Source: JAHJDR01 sp964609965
GTDB lineage: Bacteria > UBA10199 > JADGCS01
DNA: 55,978 nt
NCBI GenBank assembly: GCA_964609965.1
Contig: CAZSTS010000014.1
Location: forward strand, 1-55,978
Reading direction: 5' to 3'
Shown here: in pieces, positions 40,817-49,529 of the stretch
How the letters are laid out: each line of letters begins with the position of its first letter
How positions within the stretch are numbered: the stretch's first letter is position 1
Position numbers and translations under genes: made by a program
Notes under the pieces: model-generated
What the model saw: the letters and a program-made list of their open reading frames with translations, nothing else
The model's database searches: none
Told to the model about the DNA's origin: nothing

Positions 40817-40834
40817 AACCCAAAAATTTGGGTT
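40817..40834. promoter_or_regulatory. Palindrome upstream of the FHA activator
   Basis: AACCCAAA-AA-TTTGGGTT, eight-base perfect arms, 18 bp before the activator's start codon. Either an operator or, for the upstream 41023 gene on the same strand, part of a weak terminator. Nothing else is visible in 40835-41022. Confidence 0.4.
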
Positions 40835-41022
40835 TTATACTCGCCTCTTGATGCGCAAACGAAGTAAAATATTCAGATTTGATGTCCCGTAACTTGTTGC
40901 TGGGCTCTTCATTATCTATCAAATTTTGTTAATAGAGAAGCAGAAAAAAGTAAACAGGTGCCCATAGATGGCAGTGTTAAGAAAAGTGTTTTTTATGAAT
41001 TTCAAGGAGTTGGAATAAGAGA

Positions 41023-42015
41023 TTAGGAGTCTTTTTCGTAATAAGCTGGTTCGCCTGAGGTTTCTGTATCTAATTCAGTTGTTTCGTTTTCGAGCTGTGA
41101 CAAAAGGTCGAGCATAGTCGTTTTCTCATGATGGCTTTCTAAAAAAGGAACCGCTTTTTTAATGGCATTAATTATTTCGTTTCTTACGCTGTTGTTGTTG
41201 CTCAGCCCTGCAATCATTTCAGCGTACGAAAATCTTTCATGTGCGGGCAAAAGACATATAACAGATGCAAAATAGTCGATAGATTTTTTTACAAGCTGAA
41301 GATCTTCAAAATAAATAAAGGGGGCAACATGGTCTGCAATGAGAACTCTTTCGACCTCAGGTAGGGCTGGAGTCATATTCGTCAGTAAATCAATGATGAA
41401 ATATCTTGTGTGAGGTTGGTCCTCTTTGTTTAACATTTCTGCAAAGAACATGGTGAGGTTCATTTTTCCATCATGATCAGTTTGAAACAAGAGTGATGTT
41501 AAGCCGTCAAGCACAAGGGCCTGCTTGTCGGGATTAGTTGTTAGCATAAAAACATCATAGGCAAATTCTTTTTGGTTTAGAGGATGAAGGTGTGGCAGAA
41601 TATTTATCAGGCCCCAGAAAGAGGTATCATTGATCAATAAGCCGCTTCCTTTCATATGTTCAGAGAGTTCATAGGCAAGTGATATCAATTCTAGGGGTTG
41701 TAATTTCTCAATTATTTCCGAGCTAATAACCGTTTTTTGGTTAATTCCTTGAATAGGCATTTTTATGTTTAATAGAGAAATGATTTGAGAAAGCCGATAA
41801 AAGAGTTTGTCTGGCTCTAAATTGGGGGTCATTTCAATAAGACAGCGAAGGACATGGCTTCGTGTTTCAGGGGGGCTTTTTTTCATATGATTTACCAGGG
41901 AGTCTATGAGATGGTTTTGTTCTTCATGTGATAATCTTTCGATTTCTGAATATGGTACTTCATTGGTCTTTTGAATAATTCCTTGAGACATTTGATCTAG
42001 CTTAGAAATGTTCAT
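41023..42015 (-). CDS. Alpha-helical (HEAT-like) protein, sigma54-promoted
   Basis: A 330-residue soluble protein with a run of amphipathic helices repeating about every 35-45 residues (ETRSHVLRCLIEMTPNLEPDKLF, KQALVLDGLTSLLFQ, TRYFIIDLLTNMTPALPEVERV), like HEAT or armadillo solenoids. No known family, signal peptide or catalytic motif. It lies upstream of the FHA activator gene on the same strand and has an exact sigma54 promoter about 110 bp before its ATG. It may be a client or partner of the activator. Confidence 0.6.
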   Translation of the reverse strand: MNISKLDQMSQGIIQKTNEVPYSEIERLSHEEQNHLIDSLVNHMKKSPPETRSHVLRCLIEMTPNLEPDKLFYRLSQIISLLNIKMPIQGINQKTVISSEIIEKLQPLELISLAYELSEHMKGSGLLINDTSFWGLINILPHLHPLNQKEFAYDVFMLTTNPDKQALVLDGLTSLLFQTDHDGKMNLTMFFAEMLNKEDQPHTRYFIIDLLTNMTPALPEVERVLIADHVAPFIYFEDLQLVKKSIDYFASVICLLPAHERFSYAEMIAGLSNNNSVRNEIINAIKKAVPFLESHHEKTTMLDLLSQLENETTELDTETSGEPAYYEKDS

Positions 42016-42126
42016 TTCTTCCCCCTTATAGAAGCTCCAAATATAATCGACAGCCGAATGCCTTGTAACCCTTTGATATTATACAAATGATACCAAAACC
42101 CCGTTGCTGCTTACGGCTAATAACTA

Positions 42127-42142
42127 TGCAAACTTGGTGCCA
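42127..42142 (-). promoter_or_regulatory. Sigma54 (-24/-12) promoter, minus strand
   Basis: On the minus strand TGGCAC-CAAGT-TTGCA matches the sigma54 consensus exactly. It points at the HEAT-like gene ending at 41023, with a start near 42115. Confidence 0.8.
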
Positions 42143-42323
42143 TTTCCTATGGAACGGATAACCTGTTATAATTATTATAAAATACAAAACAGTGAATGTG
42201 ATTGTACTTCAAACTAGGAAAAAATTGCCGGAAAAGGCGTCACAACTTGCTAATTTATAGGACGTTTTTTGCAGAAAAACGAGGCTAAATGGGCTTTGGT
42301 GATTTGTAGCTTTATTTGCTGCT

Positions 42324-42443
42324 AAAAGGGGCTGCTCGGCGGCAAAAAGCCTTTTTTATTGCATTTGTACAAGGGTTTACATATAAAACCCACGCTCAAA
42401 TTGTTTATTTACCTTGGGGCTTCTCTAGAGCCCCTTTTTTTTT
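42324..42443 (+). terminator. Two terminator-like hairpins in the rimP leader
   Basis: The first (42324-42357) pairs AAAAGG...CT with AG...CCTTTT and has six T. The second (42416-42443) is GGGGCT-N7-AGCCCC followed by nine T and ends ten bases before the rimP ATG. The upstream gene is on the other strand, so these can only act on a leader transcript. They are candidate attenuators of the operon. The rest of 42143-42323 shows no gene. Confidence 0.65.
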
Positions 42444-42452
42444 ATATTTGTA

Positions 42453-42941
42453 ATGATGAATGATAATATAAATAAAATTTCTACCCTAATAGCACCCATA
42501 ATTAAAGAAGAGGGCTGCGAGCTCCTGGATGTTGAGATTGTCAGTGAAAATGGAAAAAAAATCGTACGTCTCTTTCTCGAAAAAGAGGGGGGAGTAGCTT
42601 TGGGAGACTGTTCCAAGGTTTCTCATGCTATTGAAGATATTCTTGCTGTAGAAGGGTTGATAAGTGGAGGGTACTCACTCGAGGTTTCTTCACCAGGATT
42701 AAATCGCCCGTTAAAAACAAAGGAGCATTTTCAGGCAGTTTTAGGCGAAATGGTTTGTGTGACAACGATAGAAAAAATTGATGGTAGACGAAAATACCGA
42801 GGATTGCTCAAAAAAATTGAACAAGACGACTTGATAATTCATGTAGATAATCAAGACTTCACCGTGCCATTGTCAATGTTGTCAAAAGCAAATCTTGAAT
42901 ATAATTTTTCTCAGCCCCAAAAAATGGGACAGAAAAATTGA
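42453..42941 (+). CDS. rimP: Ribosome maturation factor RimP
   Basis: A 162-residue protein: IAPIIKEEGCELLDVEIVSENGKKIVRLFLEKEGGVALGDCSKVSHAIEDIL, then GGYSLEVSSPGLNRPLKTKEHF, the RimP signature, with a C-terminal SH3-like part. RimP helps 30S assembly. Three ATGs at 42453, 42456 and 42460 compete and none has a Shine-Dalgarno, because the terminator hairpin occupies that place. It heads the operon followed by nusA after 25 bp. Confidence 0.95.
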   Translation: MMNDNINKISTLIAPIIKEEGCELLDVEIVSENGKKIVRLFLEKEGGVALGDCSKVSHAIEDILAVEGLISGGYSLEVSSPGLNRPLKTKEHFQAVLGEMVCVTTIEKIDGRRKYRGLLKKIEQDDLIIHVDNQDFTVPLSMLSKANLEYNFSQPQKMGQKN

Positions 42942-42966
42942 CAGTTAACAGAACAAGGAGAATGAA

Positions 42967-44406
42967 ATGATTTTTGATCTCAATCATGTACTCGATCAGA
43001 TACAAAAGGATAAAGGAATTTCTAAAGAAACCCTCATCGAAGCTATTGAAGCGGCTATGATGTCAGCAGCCAGAAAAAAACTGGGTTTTTATGGAGATAT
43101 TGAAGCGCAATACAATCATGAAGCGGGAGAGGTTGAATTGTTCCAATACAAAGAGGTTGTTGAAGAAGTTGAAGACGACCAATTGGAACTAGACCTCGCA
43201 ACAGCCAACAAACTTGATGCAGATGCCATTGTTGGTGACAGCTTGGGTGTAAAAATTGACCAAAAAGAGCTTGGGCGTATTGCTGCTCAAACCGCAAAGC
43301 AAGTTATTATTCAGAAAATGCGAGAAGCAGAAAAAGACGTGATTGTGAACGAATATGAAGACAAGCTTGGCCAGATTCTTTCAGGCGTTGTGAGACGATA
43401 TGAAAAAGGCGGCATTGTTGTAGATCTTAACAAAACCGAAGCCATTATTTATCGTCGAGAACAGGTTGAAGGAGAAAACTTCAAACCAGGAGATAGAATA
43501 CAGGCTTTTCTCATGGAGATCGATACAAGGGCCAGAGCGCAGATGCTTAACTTGTCTAGACGGGTTCCACAATTTGTAAAAACATTGTTCGAGATGGAAG
43601 TTCCCGAAATATCAGAAGGCATCGTCGAAATCAGATCTGTAGCACGCGACCCTGGTGTAAGATCAAAAATTGCAGTGTATTCTTCTGACAGTGATGTTGA
43701 TCCTGTTGGTGCCTGCGTTGGTATGAAGGGCTCTCGCGTACAAGCTGTTGTTCAAGAACTTAGGGGTGAAAAAATTGATATTGTTTTATGGGATAATGAT
43801 CCTGCCAGGTTTGTTTGCAATGCTGTGGCGCCTGCTCAGGTAACAAAAGTTATTGTCATCGATAAAAAACAATCTATGGAAATTATTGTTCCAGACGATC
43901 AACTCTCTTTAGCCATAGGACGTAAAGGACAAAATGTAAGGCTTGCTGCAAACTTAACAGGCTGGAACATTGATGTGTATAGTGAGACTAAAGTTGAAGA
44001 GATGTCCGCTTTTGCAAAATCAAAACTTGTAGAAGAACTGGATGTTAGTGAATCTATGGCCACTTTGCTGTATGGACATGCCTTCAGATCTGTTGAGGAA
44101 ATTGCCGATACCGAAATTGATGAATTTTTGAGCATTCCAGGCATGGATCAGGATGCGCTTCGAGAAATTCACAAAAAAGCTATCAAAGCCGCTAAACGTC
44201 TAGAAGCAGAAGGCTTGATAGATGGCAATGAACCTAAAACACCAAAAGAGACAAAAGAAGACAAGGCAACAGAAAGCAAAGAAGTTGTTGCTGAAGAAGA
44301 GGTTGTTGCTGAAGAAGAGACTGTCGCCGAAGAAGAGGTTATTAAGGAAGAAGCTGTTGCAGAAGAGGGTGATGATAGAAAAGCAGGAGAAGATGCAAGT
44401 GTTTAA
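42967..44406 (+). CDS. nusA: Transcription termination/antitermination factor NusA
   Basis: A 479-residue protein. The N-terminal RNAP-binding domain is AIEAAMMSAARKKLG..., the S1 domain GQILSGVVRRYEKGGIVVDL, then KH domains VGACVGMKGSRVQAVVQELRGEKIDI and LSLAIGRKGQNVRLAANLTGW. A helix-hairpin-helix-like tail follows, ending in an acidic low-complexity stretch (VVAEEEVVAEEE) that is unlike most NusA. AAGGAGA precedes the ATG. It regulates pausing and, in E. coli, its own operon by attenuation. No ylxR lies between it and infB. Confidence 0.95.
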   Translation: MIFDLNHVLDQIQKDKGISKETLIEAIEAAMMSAARKKLGFYGDIEAQYNHEAGEVELFQYKEVVEEVEDDQLELDLATANKLDADAIVGDSLGVKIDQKELGRIAAQTAKQVIIQKMREAEKDVIVNEYEDKLGQILSGVVRRYEKGGIVVDLNKTEAIIYRREQVEGENFKPGDRIQAFLMEIDTRARAQMLNLSRRVPQFVKTLFEMEVPEISEGIVEIRSVARDPGVRSKIAVYSSDSDVDPVGACVGMKGSRVQAVVQELRGEKIDIVLWDNDPARFVCNAVAPAQVTKVIVIDKKQSMEIIVPDDQLSLAIGRKGQNVRLAANLTGWNIDVYSETKVEEMSAFAKSKLVEELDVSESMATLLYGHAFRSVEEIADTEIDEFLSIPGMDQDALREIHKKAIKAAKRLEAEGLIDGNEPKTPKETKEDKATESKEVVAEEEVVAEEETVAEEEVIKEEAVAEEGDDRKAGEDASV

Positions 44407-44454
44407 ATAACGTATAGATGAGGCAGTCAATGCCGATGAGAGAGCAAAGGCGTT

Positions 44455-46992
44455 TTGATAAACCCCTTTGCATTAACAAATATGGAAGAAAACAAAACAG
44501 AAATTGTTGAAAGACGCTTGAGCAAGGGAGTTATTCGTCGTCGAGCCAGGCCAACTCCAAAAAAAGAAGCTCCTGCTGCAGCTGCTGCAAAACCTTCGGC
44601 GCCAGCAGAAGAGAAAAAACCAAAAAAAGCGGTTAAAAAAACAAAAGAAACTAAAATTAGTAAAAAAGACGAAAAGAAGTTTGTTTTAAGCAAAGAAGAA
44701 AAAACAAAAGCTGAAAAAAACATTCAGAAAAATGTTGTTGGCGACCAACCTCAGGCGGTCGAAGAACAAGTTGCTTCAGCTGAAGTGGTCCAAGCAACAC
44801 CTAAACAAGCCCAAGAAGAAGCTGCGGTAGTCGCAAAACAAGAAAAACCAAAAAAAGAAGAAAAACCAAAAGTTCTCTCTTTTAAAGACCGTATTCGTGG
44901 ACATATTGATCTCAAAAAAACAAAAGCACCAGAAAAAGAGGGGTTAAGTGAAGGACGTGATTTAGAAAAAGGGCAGCCATCAAAGGCCGAACTTTTAAAA
45001 GCAGAAAAACAAAAACGAGAAAAACTTCTCAAAACACGTCGTGGAGTTAAAACAATTGGGGGAGATCTAGACATTGATGGCTTAGGGCGCGCAACAAACT
45101 TATCACAAATTGCACGAACATCACCTGTTGATCGTGTTTTTCGCCCTTCTGGCGGTGGTCGTTTTGGCAAAAAGAAAAAGATTGTCTCTCGTAAAAATGT
45201 CAAACAAACTGCGATCACAACCAAAAAAGCTTCAAAGCGAGTCATAGGAATTGATCAATTTATTACAGTAGGAAATCTCGCACAAGAACTAGGCGTAAAA
45301 GCAAAAGAGATCATAAAAAAATTAATGGACCTAGGGGTGATGGCTGCTATCAATCAACAAATTGATAAAGACACGGCCACGCTTATTGCACAAGAGTATG
45401 AGTACGAAGTTAAAGATGTTTCATTTAAAGAAGAAGAAGTGCTCACGGTCAAAGAGCCAGAAGAAGAACAGCAAAAAGACGCTCCCACACGACCCCCTGT
45501 TGTGACTATTATGGGTCATGTTGATCACGGAAAAACTTCTTTGTTAGATAAAATTCGTTCGACAAATGTTGTGAGCGGTGAAGCTGGCGGCATTACACAG
45601 CACATAGGCGCTTATACAGTTGTCCTCAATGACAACAAAATCACGTTTCTTGATACCCCAGGACACGAAGCTTTTACAACAATGCGTCTTAGAGGGGCAC
45701 AATCAACAGATATTGTTGTGCTTGTTGTCGCTGCTGATGATGGTGTTATGCCCCAGACAGAAGAATCAATTAATCATGCAAAAGCAGCAGGAGTTCCTAT
45801 TATAGTTGCGGTAAACAAAATAGACGTCCCTGATGCTGATCCAGAACGCATCAAGAGGCAGCTAGCAGAAAAAGGGCTTGTTCCCGAAGACTGGGGAGGA
45901 GATGTTATTTTTAATAATGTTTCAGCCAAAGAAGGGACAGGACTTGATACGTTATTAGAAAGTATTTTGGTACAGTCCGAAATGTTAGAGCTAAAATCTA
46001 GAGAAGAGGGGCGCGCAAAAGGTACTGTTGTTGAATCAAGACTTGATCGAGGAAGAGGGCCTGTTTGTACTTTGCTTGTTCAAGAGGGAACTCTTAAAAC
46101 AGGTGATTACGTTGTTGCTGGTTTTTTTGCTGGTCGTGTTCGAAATCTCTTAGATTGGACATGCAAACCCATTAAAGAAGGCACACCTTCAACGGCTGTA
46201 GAGCTTTTAGGCCTTGAAGGGGTTCCGGATGCAGGGGATTCTTTTCATGTTGTAGAATCCGAAAAAGATGCGCGGGCTGTCATAGACAATCGTTTGAATG
46301 AAAAACGTAAAAAGATTGGAGATGCACAAAGTCAGGTGACGCTCGAAGATATGTTTGCTCGAATGAAGGCCGGTGAAATTAGCGAACTGAGCCTGGTTAT
46401 CAAAACAGATGTGCATGGATCTCTCGAAGCGATCAAAGAAGCAGTATCAAAAATTGGCAACGAAGAAGTAACAGCCAAATTTATTCATACTGGAGTCGGT
46501 GGTGTTAATGAATCTGATGTTCAGTTAGCCATGGCATCAAAAGCAATTATAATTGGTTTTAATGTTAGGCCAGACACCAAGGCGCTTCATCTTGCAAAAG
46601 ATCACCACATTGATGTTAGGCTGTATAAAGTTATTTATGATTTGGTAAACGACGTTAAGCTTGCCATGCAAGGTCTTTTGGCTCCAGATATCGAAGAGAA
46701 ATATTTAGGAAGAGCTGAAATCAGAGAGACATTCGAAGTTTCTAAGATAGGGACTATTGCTGGAAGCATGGTTACCGATGGCGTTATAACCCGAAACGCA
46801 AACTTAAGGCTGCTTAGGGATAATGTTGTTATCCACGAAGGCCAGGTCACCTCATTAAAACGATTCAAAGATGATGCCAAAAGTGTCAAACAGGGTTTTG
46901 AATGTGGTATTGGTATTGAAGGACATAATGATATCAAGCCAGGAGATGTGATTGAGGCCTTTGAAAGAATAGAGATTCAAAAGACATTATAA
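44455..46992 (+). CDS. infB: Translation initiation factor IF-2
   Basis: An 845-residue protein if started at the TTG at 44455, which has AAAGG upstream. The ATG at 44482 also gives a plausible start (MEENKTEIVERRLSKGVIRRR). An unusually long Lys/Ala/Glu-rich N-terminus precedes the IF2_N domain (FITVGNLAQELGVKAKEIIKKLMDLGVMAAINQ). The G domain has GHVDHGKTSLLDK, DTPGHEAF and NKIDV. Domains II-IV follow to the C-terminal RFKDDAKSVKQGFECGIGIEGHNDIKPGDVIE. Binds fMet-tRNA on the 30S. Confidence 0.95.
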   Translation: MINPFALTNMEENKTEIVERRLSKGVIRRRARPTPKKEAPAAAAAKPSAPAEEKKPKKAVKKTKETKISKKDEKKFVLSKEEKTKAEKNIQKNVVGDQPQAVEEQVASAEVVQATPKQAQEEAAVVAKQEKPKKEEKPKVLSFKDRIRGHIDLKKTKAPEKEGLSEGRDLEKGQPSKAELLKAEKQKREKLLKTRRGVKTIGGDLDIDGLGRATNLSQIARTSPVDRVFRPSGGGRFGKKKKIVSRKNVKQTAITTKKASKRVIGIDQFITVGNLAQELGVKAKEIIKKLMDLGVMAAINQQIDKDTATLIAQEYEYEVKDVSFKEEEVLTVKEPEEEQQKDAPTRPPVVTIMGHVDHGKTSLLDKIRSTNVVSGEAGGITQHIGAYTVVLNDNKITFLDTPGHEAFTTMRLRGAQSTDIVVLVVAADDGVMPQTEESINHAKAAGVPIIVAVNKIDVPDADPERIKRQLAEKGLVPEDWGGDVIFNNVSAKEGTGLDTLLESILVQSEMLELKSREEGRAKGTVVESRLDRGRGPVCTLLVQEGTLKTGDYVVAGFFAGRVRNLLDWTCKPIKEGTPSTAVELLGLEGVPDAGDSFHVVESEKDARAVIDNRLNEKRKKIGDAQSQVTLEDMFARMKAGEISELSLVIKTDVHGSLEAIKEAVSKIGNEEVTAKFIHTGVGGVNESDVQLAMASKAIIIGFNVRPDTKALHLAKDHHIDVRLYKVIYDLVNDVKLAMQGLLAPDIEEKYLGRAEIRETFEVSKIGTIAGSMVTDGVITRNANLRLLRDNVVIHEGQVTSLKRFKDDAKSVKQGFECGIGIEGHNDIKPGDVIEAFERIEIQKTL

Positions 46993-47020
46993 AGGATTCC
47001 ACAAAAGGAAAAAGCGACAT

Positions 47021-47395
47021 ATGAGCAATAAAAGACAAGAGCGAATCGCAGAAGCTTATCAAAAAGAGATTACACAAATTATTAGGTATCTAGTCAGAGA
47101 CCCAAGGCTCGATGATGTGACGATTACACAGGTGAAAATTACTCCTGATCTTAGGCTGGCAAAGGTTTATTATAATACTCCCGAAGGGAACATAAGAGCA
47201 CAAGAAATCGAAAAAGGGTTAAAAAACTCAAAGGGGTATATTAAAAGAGAGCTTTCTCAGAGGGTTAATATTAAATATACGCCGGATCTTAAGTTTTATT
47301 ATGATGATTCAAGTGAAGTGAGAAGCAATATTGATAAACTTTTTGCTCAAATAGAAAACGAAAAAAATGCAAAAAACCAAGAAAATCAATCTTAA
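47021..47395 (+). CDS. rbfA: Ribosome-binding factor A
   Basis: A 124-residue RbfA: YQKEITQIIRYLVRDPRLDDVTITQVKITPDLRLAKVYYN, then LSQRVNIKYTPDLKFYYDDSSEV, the conserved KH-like fold for 30S maturation. It lies 28 bp after infB. The nrnA start overlaps its last ten codons. Confidence 0.95.
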   Translation: MSNKRQERIAEAYQKEITQIIRYLVRDPRLDDVTITQVKITPDLRLAKVYYNTPEGNIRAQEIEKGLKNSKGYIKRELSQRVNIKYTPDLKFYYDDSSEVRSNIDKLFAQIENEKNAKNQENQS

Positions 47396-48341
47396 GAAAA
47401 TCTATTCTCTCATTAAGTCAGCACAAAAGATACTAATTACAACACATGAAAACCCTGACGGAGATGGTTTGGGAGCCATTATTTCCCTTGGTATGGGTCT
47501 TAGGCAGCTGGGAAAAAAGGTGGTTTTATACACAAAAGATCCTGTGCCACAGATGTATCGTTTTTTACCAGGCCAATCTCAAATAAAACACAAGCTTGGA
47601 TTAAAAGAAAAATATGATCTCACTCTTCTCGTAGATTTGAGCGAACTTCAGAGGGTGAGTCCTGTTGTTGAAAAGCACAAAGGTTTGGGGATGACTCTTT
47701 GCATTGACCATCATGCTAACGCTAGTCCGAATACTGATTACAGTTTTTGCCTGCCAAAGCAGTCGTCAGCAGGTGAGATTGTTTATAAAATACTTTTAGG
47801 CTTAAGTGTTCAAATCAATAAATCCATGGCAACGAATCTTTACACCGCCATTGCTACTGACACAGGGTCATTCAAATACTCAAACACAAACAAAGAAACA
47901 TTTCTTATTGCCGCTAAATTAGTAGAGCTTGGTGTTGACGTTTGGGATGTTGCTCTCAATTGTTTCGAAACCTATTCTCGTGCACGAATGGAGCTTTTAA
48001 AGCTGTGCATGAAGACCATGCAAATTCACCCAAAAGGAAAGATGGCGTGGATTGTTCTCAAGAAAAAGGATTTCAAGCAAACAAAGACAAGATCAGAAGA
48101 CGCTGAAGGCTTTATTAATTATCCTCGTTCTATTGAGGGCGTCGAGATCGCGCTTTTGTTCAAAGAAAAAGAAGCCAAGAAATACAAGGTCAGTTTGCGT
48201 TCCAAAAAATATGTCGATGTGGCAAAGATAGCAAGGCTCTTTGAAGGCGGCGGACATAAAAGGGCGAGCGGGTGCACAATGGAAGGCTCATTAGAAGAAG
48301 TTAAAAGCAAAATTTTCAAAGCTATTCTCAAAAAAATATAA
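47367..48341 (+). CDS. nrnA: DHH-family phosphoesterase NrnA-like
   Basis: A 324-residue nanoRNase/PAP phosphatase-like enzyme. HENPDGDGLGAIISLGMGL is motif I, CIDHHANAS the DHH motif, and the C-terminal DHHA1 domain has LFEGGGHKRASGC. It degrades short RNA oligomers or 3'-phosphoadenosine-5'-phosphate. Its ATG overlaps the end of rbfA by 29 bases, so coupling is likely. No Shine-Dalgarno is seen. NrnA is common at this position in rimP-nusA-infB-rbfA operons. Confidence 0.9.
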   Translation: MQKTKKINLKKIYSLIKSAQKILITTHENPDGDGLGAIISLGMGLRQLGKKVVLYTKDPVPQMYRFLPGQSQIKHKLGLKEKYDLTLLVDLSELQRVSPVVEKHKGLGMTLCIDHHANASPNTDYSFCLPKQSSAGEIVYKILLGLSVQINKSMATNLYTAIATDTGSFKYSNTNKETFLIAAKLVELGVDVWDVALNCFETYSRARMELLKLCMKTMQIHPKGKMAWIVLKKKDFKQTKTRSEDAEGFINYPRSIEGVEIALLFKEKEAKKYKVSLRSKKYVDVAKIARLFEGGGHKRASGCTMEGSLEEVKSKIFKAILKKI

Positions 48342-49270
48342 TGAGCGTCTTAGAACAATCATCAAAATCATTCTTTGTCTTCCTCAACAAACCAGTAGGG
48401 CCCACTTCTCAACAATGTCTCACAAAATTCAAAAGGACATTTGGCTTTAAGAAGGTTGGGCACTTTGGTACGCTTGATCCCTTTGCGAGTGGGCTTTTGC
48501 TTGTTGGTGTGAATGAGGCGACTAAGTATTTTCAATTCATAGAAGACAAAGAAAAAACATATGAAGCAACCCTTTGTCTTGGGGCAGCAACGGACACATT
48601 AGATAGCACAGGAGAAGTGGTTGAAGAAAAGCCTGTTCCAGAAATCAGCAGACAGTTCTTAGAGGGTGTGGTTAAAAAGTTCATTGGAAAGATAAAACAA
48701 ACGCCTCCCATGTATTCTGCTGTCAAAAAGGATGGCAAGAGATTGTATGTTTTGGCAAGAGAAGGCAAAGTTGTTTCAAGAGAGCCCAGAGAAGTTGAAA
48801 TACATAGCATCAAAATCTTGAGCTTTGAAAAATCGTTTCTTAAGTTTGAAGCGACTGTGTCTCGGGGAACGTACATCAGAGTTTTGGCAGAAGATTTGGC
48901 AATGGCGCTAGGGACTGTGGGACATTTAACAGCCTTAATAAGAACAGGTTTGTGTGGGCATGATTTATCTGTTTCAGCTACACTAGAAGAGGGCGCCTCT
49001 GGTCTCAAAAAAGCGCTTCCCATACAATCATTGCTCAAGCAATATGAGCAAATTGACCTTAGTCAAGAAGAGGCAAGGCTTCTATTTCAGGGAAAAAAGG
49101 TAACATTATCAAATCTTGAGAAAATTGACGCAAAAATCATAAGAGAGAGATTAAAGCCGGGTATAAATATACTTGGTTTATACAACGATAATTTCATTGG
49201 TATCTTGTCTTGTGCAGACGAAGATATTCAGCCTCTTAGGCTAATGAATCCTGAAGGCCTTTCATTATAG
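48341..49270 (+). CDS. truB: tRNA pseudouridine(55) synthase
   Basis: A 309-residue TruB. The catalytic block is KKVGHFGTLDPFASGLLLV with Asp46; GKIKQTPPMYSAVKKDGKRLYVLAREGK and SRGTYIRVLAEDLAMALG are also conserved. It converts U55 of tRNA to pseudouridine. Its ATG overlaps the last base of the nrnA stop. From 49271 to 49529 only a 9-bp AAACCCTTT/AAAGGGTTT stem (49294-49326) without a good T-run is seen. Confidence 0.95.
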   Translation: MSVLEQSSKSFFVFLNKPVGPTSQQCLTKFKRTFGFKKVGHFGTLDPFASGLLLVGVNEATKYFQFIEDKEKTYEATLCLGAATDTLDSTGEVVEEKPVPEISRQFLEGVVKKFIGKIKQTPPMYSAVKKDGKRLYVLAREGKVVSREPREVEIHSIKILSFEKSFLKFEATVSRGTYIRVLAEDLAMALGTVGHLTALIRTGLCGHDLSVSATLEEGASGLKKALPIQSLLKQYEQIDLSQEEARLLFQGKKVTLSNLEKIDAKIIRERLKPGINILGLYNDNFIGILSCADEDIQPLRLMNPEGLSL

Positions 49271-49529
49271 GGATTGCGACAAGTTCAAGCTAAAAACCCT
49301 TTCTAATACTGATAAACAAAGGGTTTCCAAAAAAAAATAATCTAAGCTTCTTTTTCAGAAAACCTGATTTCAAAAGAATTCCCATCCAATAAAGCCATCT
49401 CTAAAAAGGGTATAAATATACCACAAATAAAACCTTTTTTACTGTCCTTTGCTGTGTCACAATTTAATTAAAGATGGGGGTTAAGGATTCTCAAGGGGAT
49501 CCGGACGATAATATACATTGGGAACAACA

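Noticed and set aside
49294..49326. Terminator of the truB operon
   Set aside because: A 9-bp stem exists but it is followed by A-rich rather than T-rich sequence on the operon strand.
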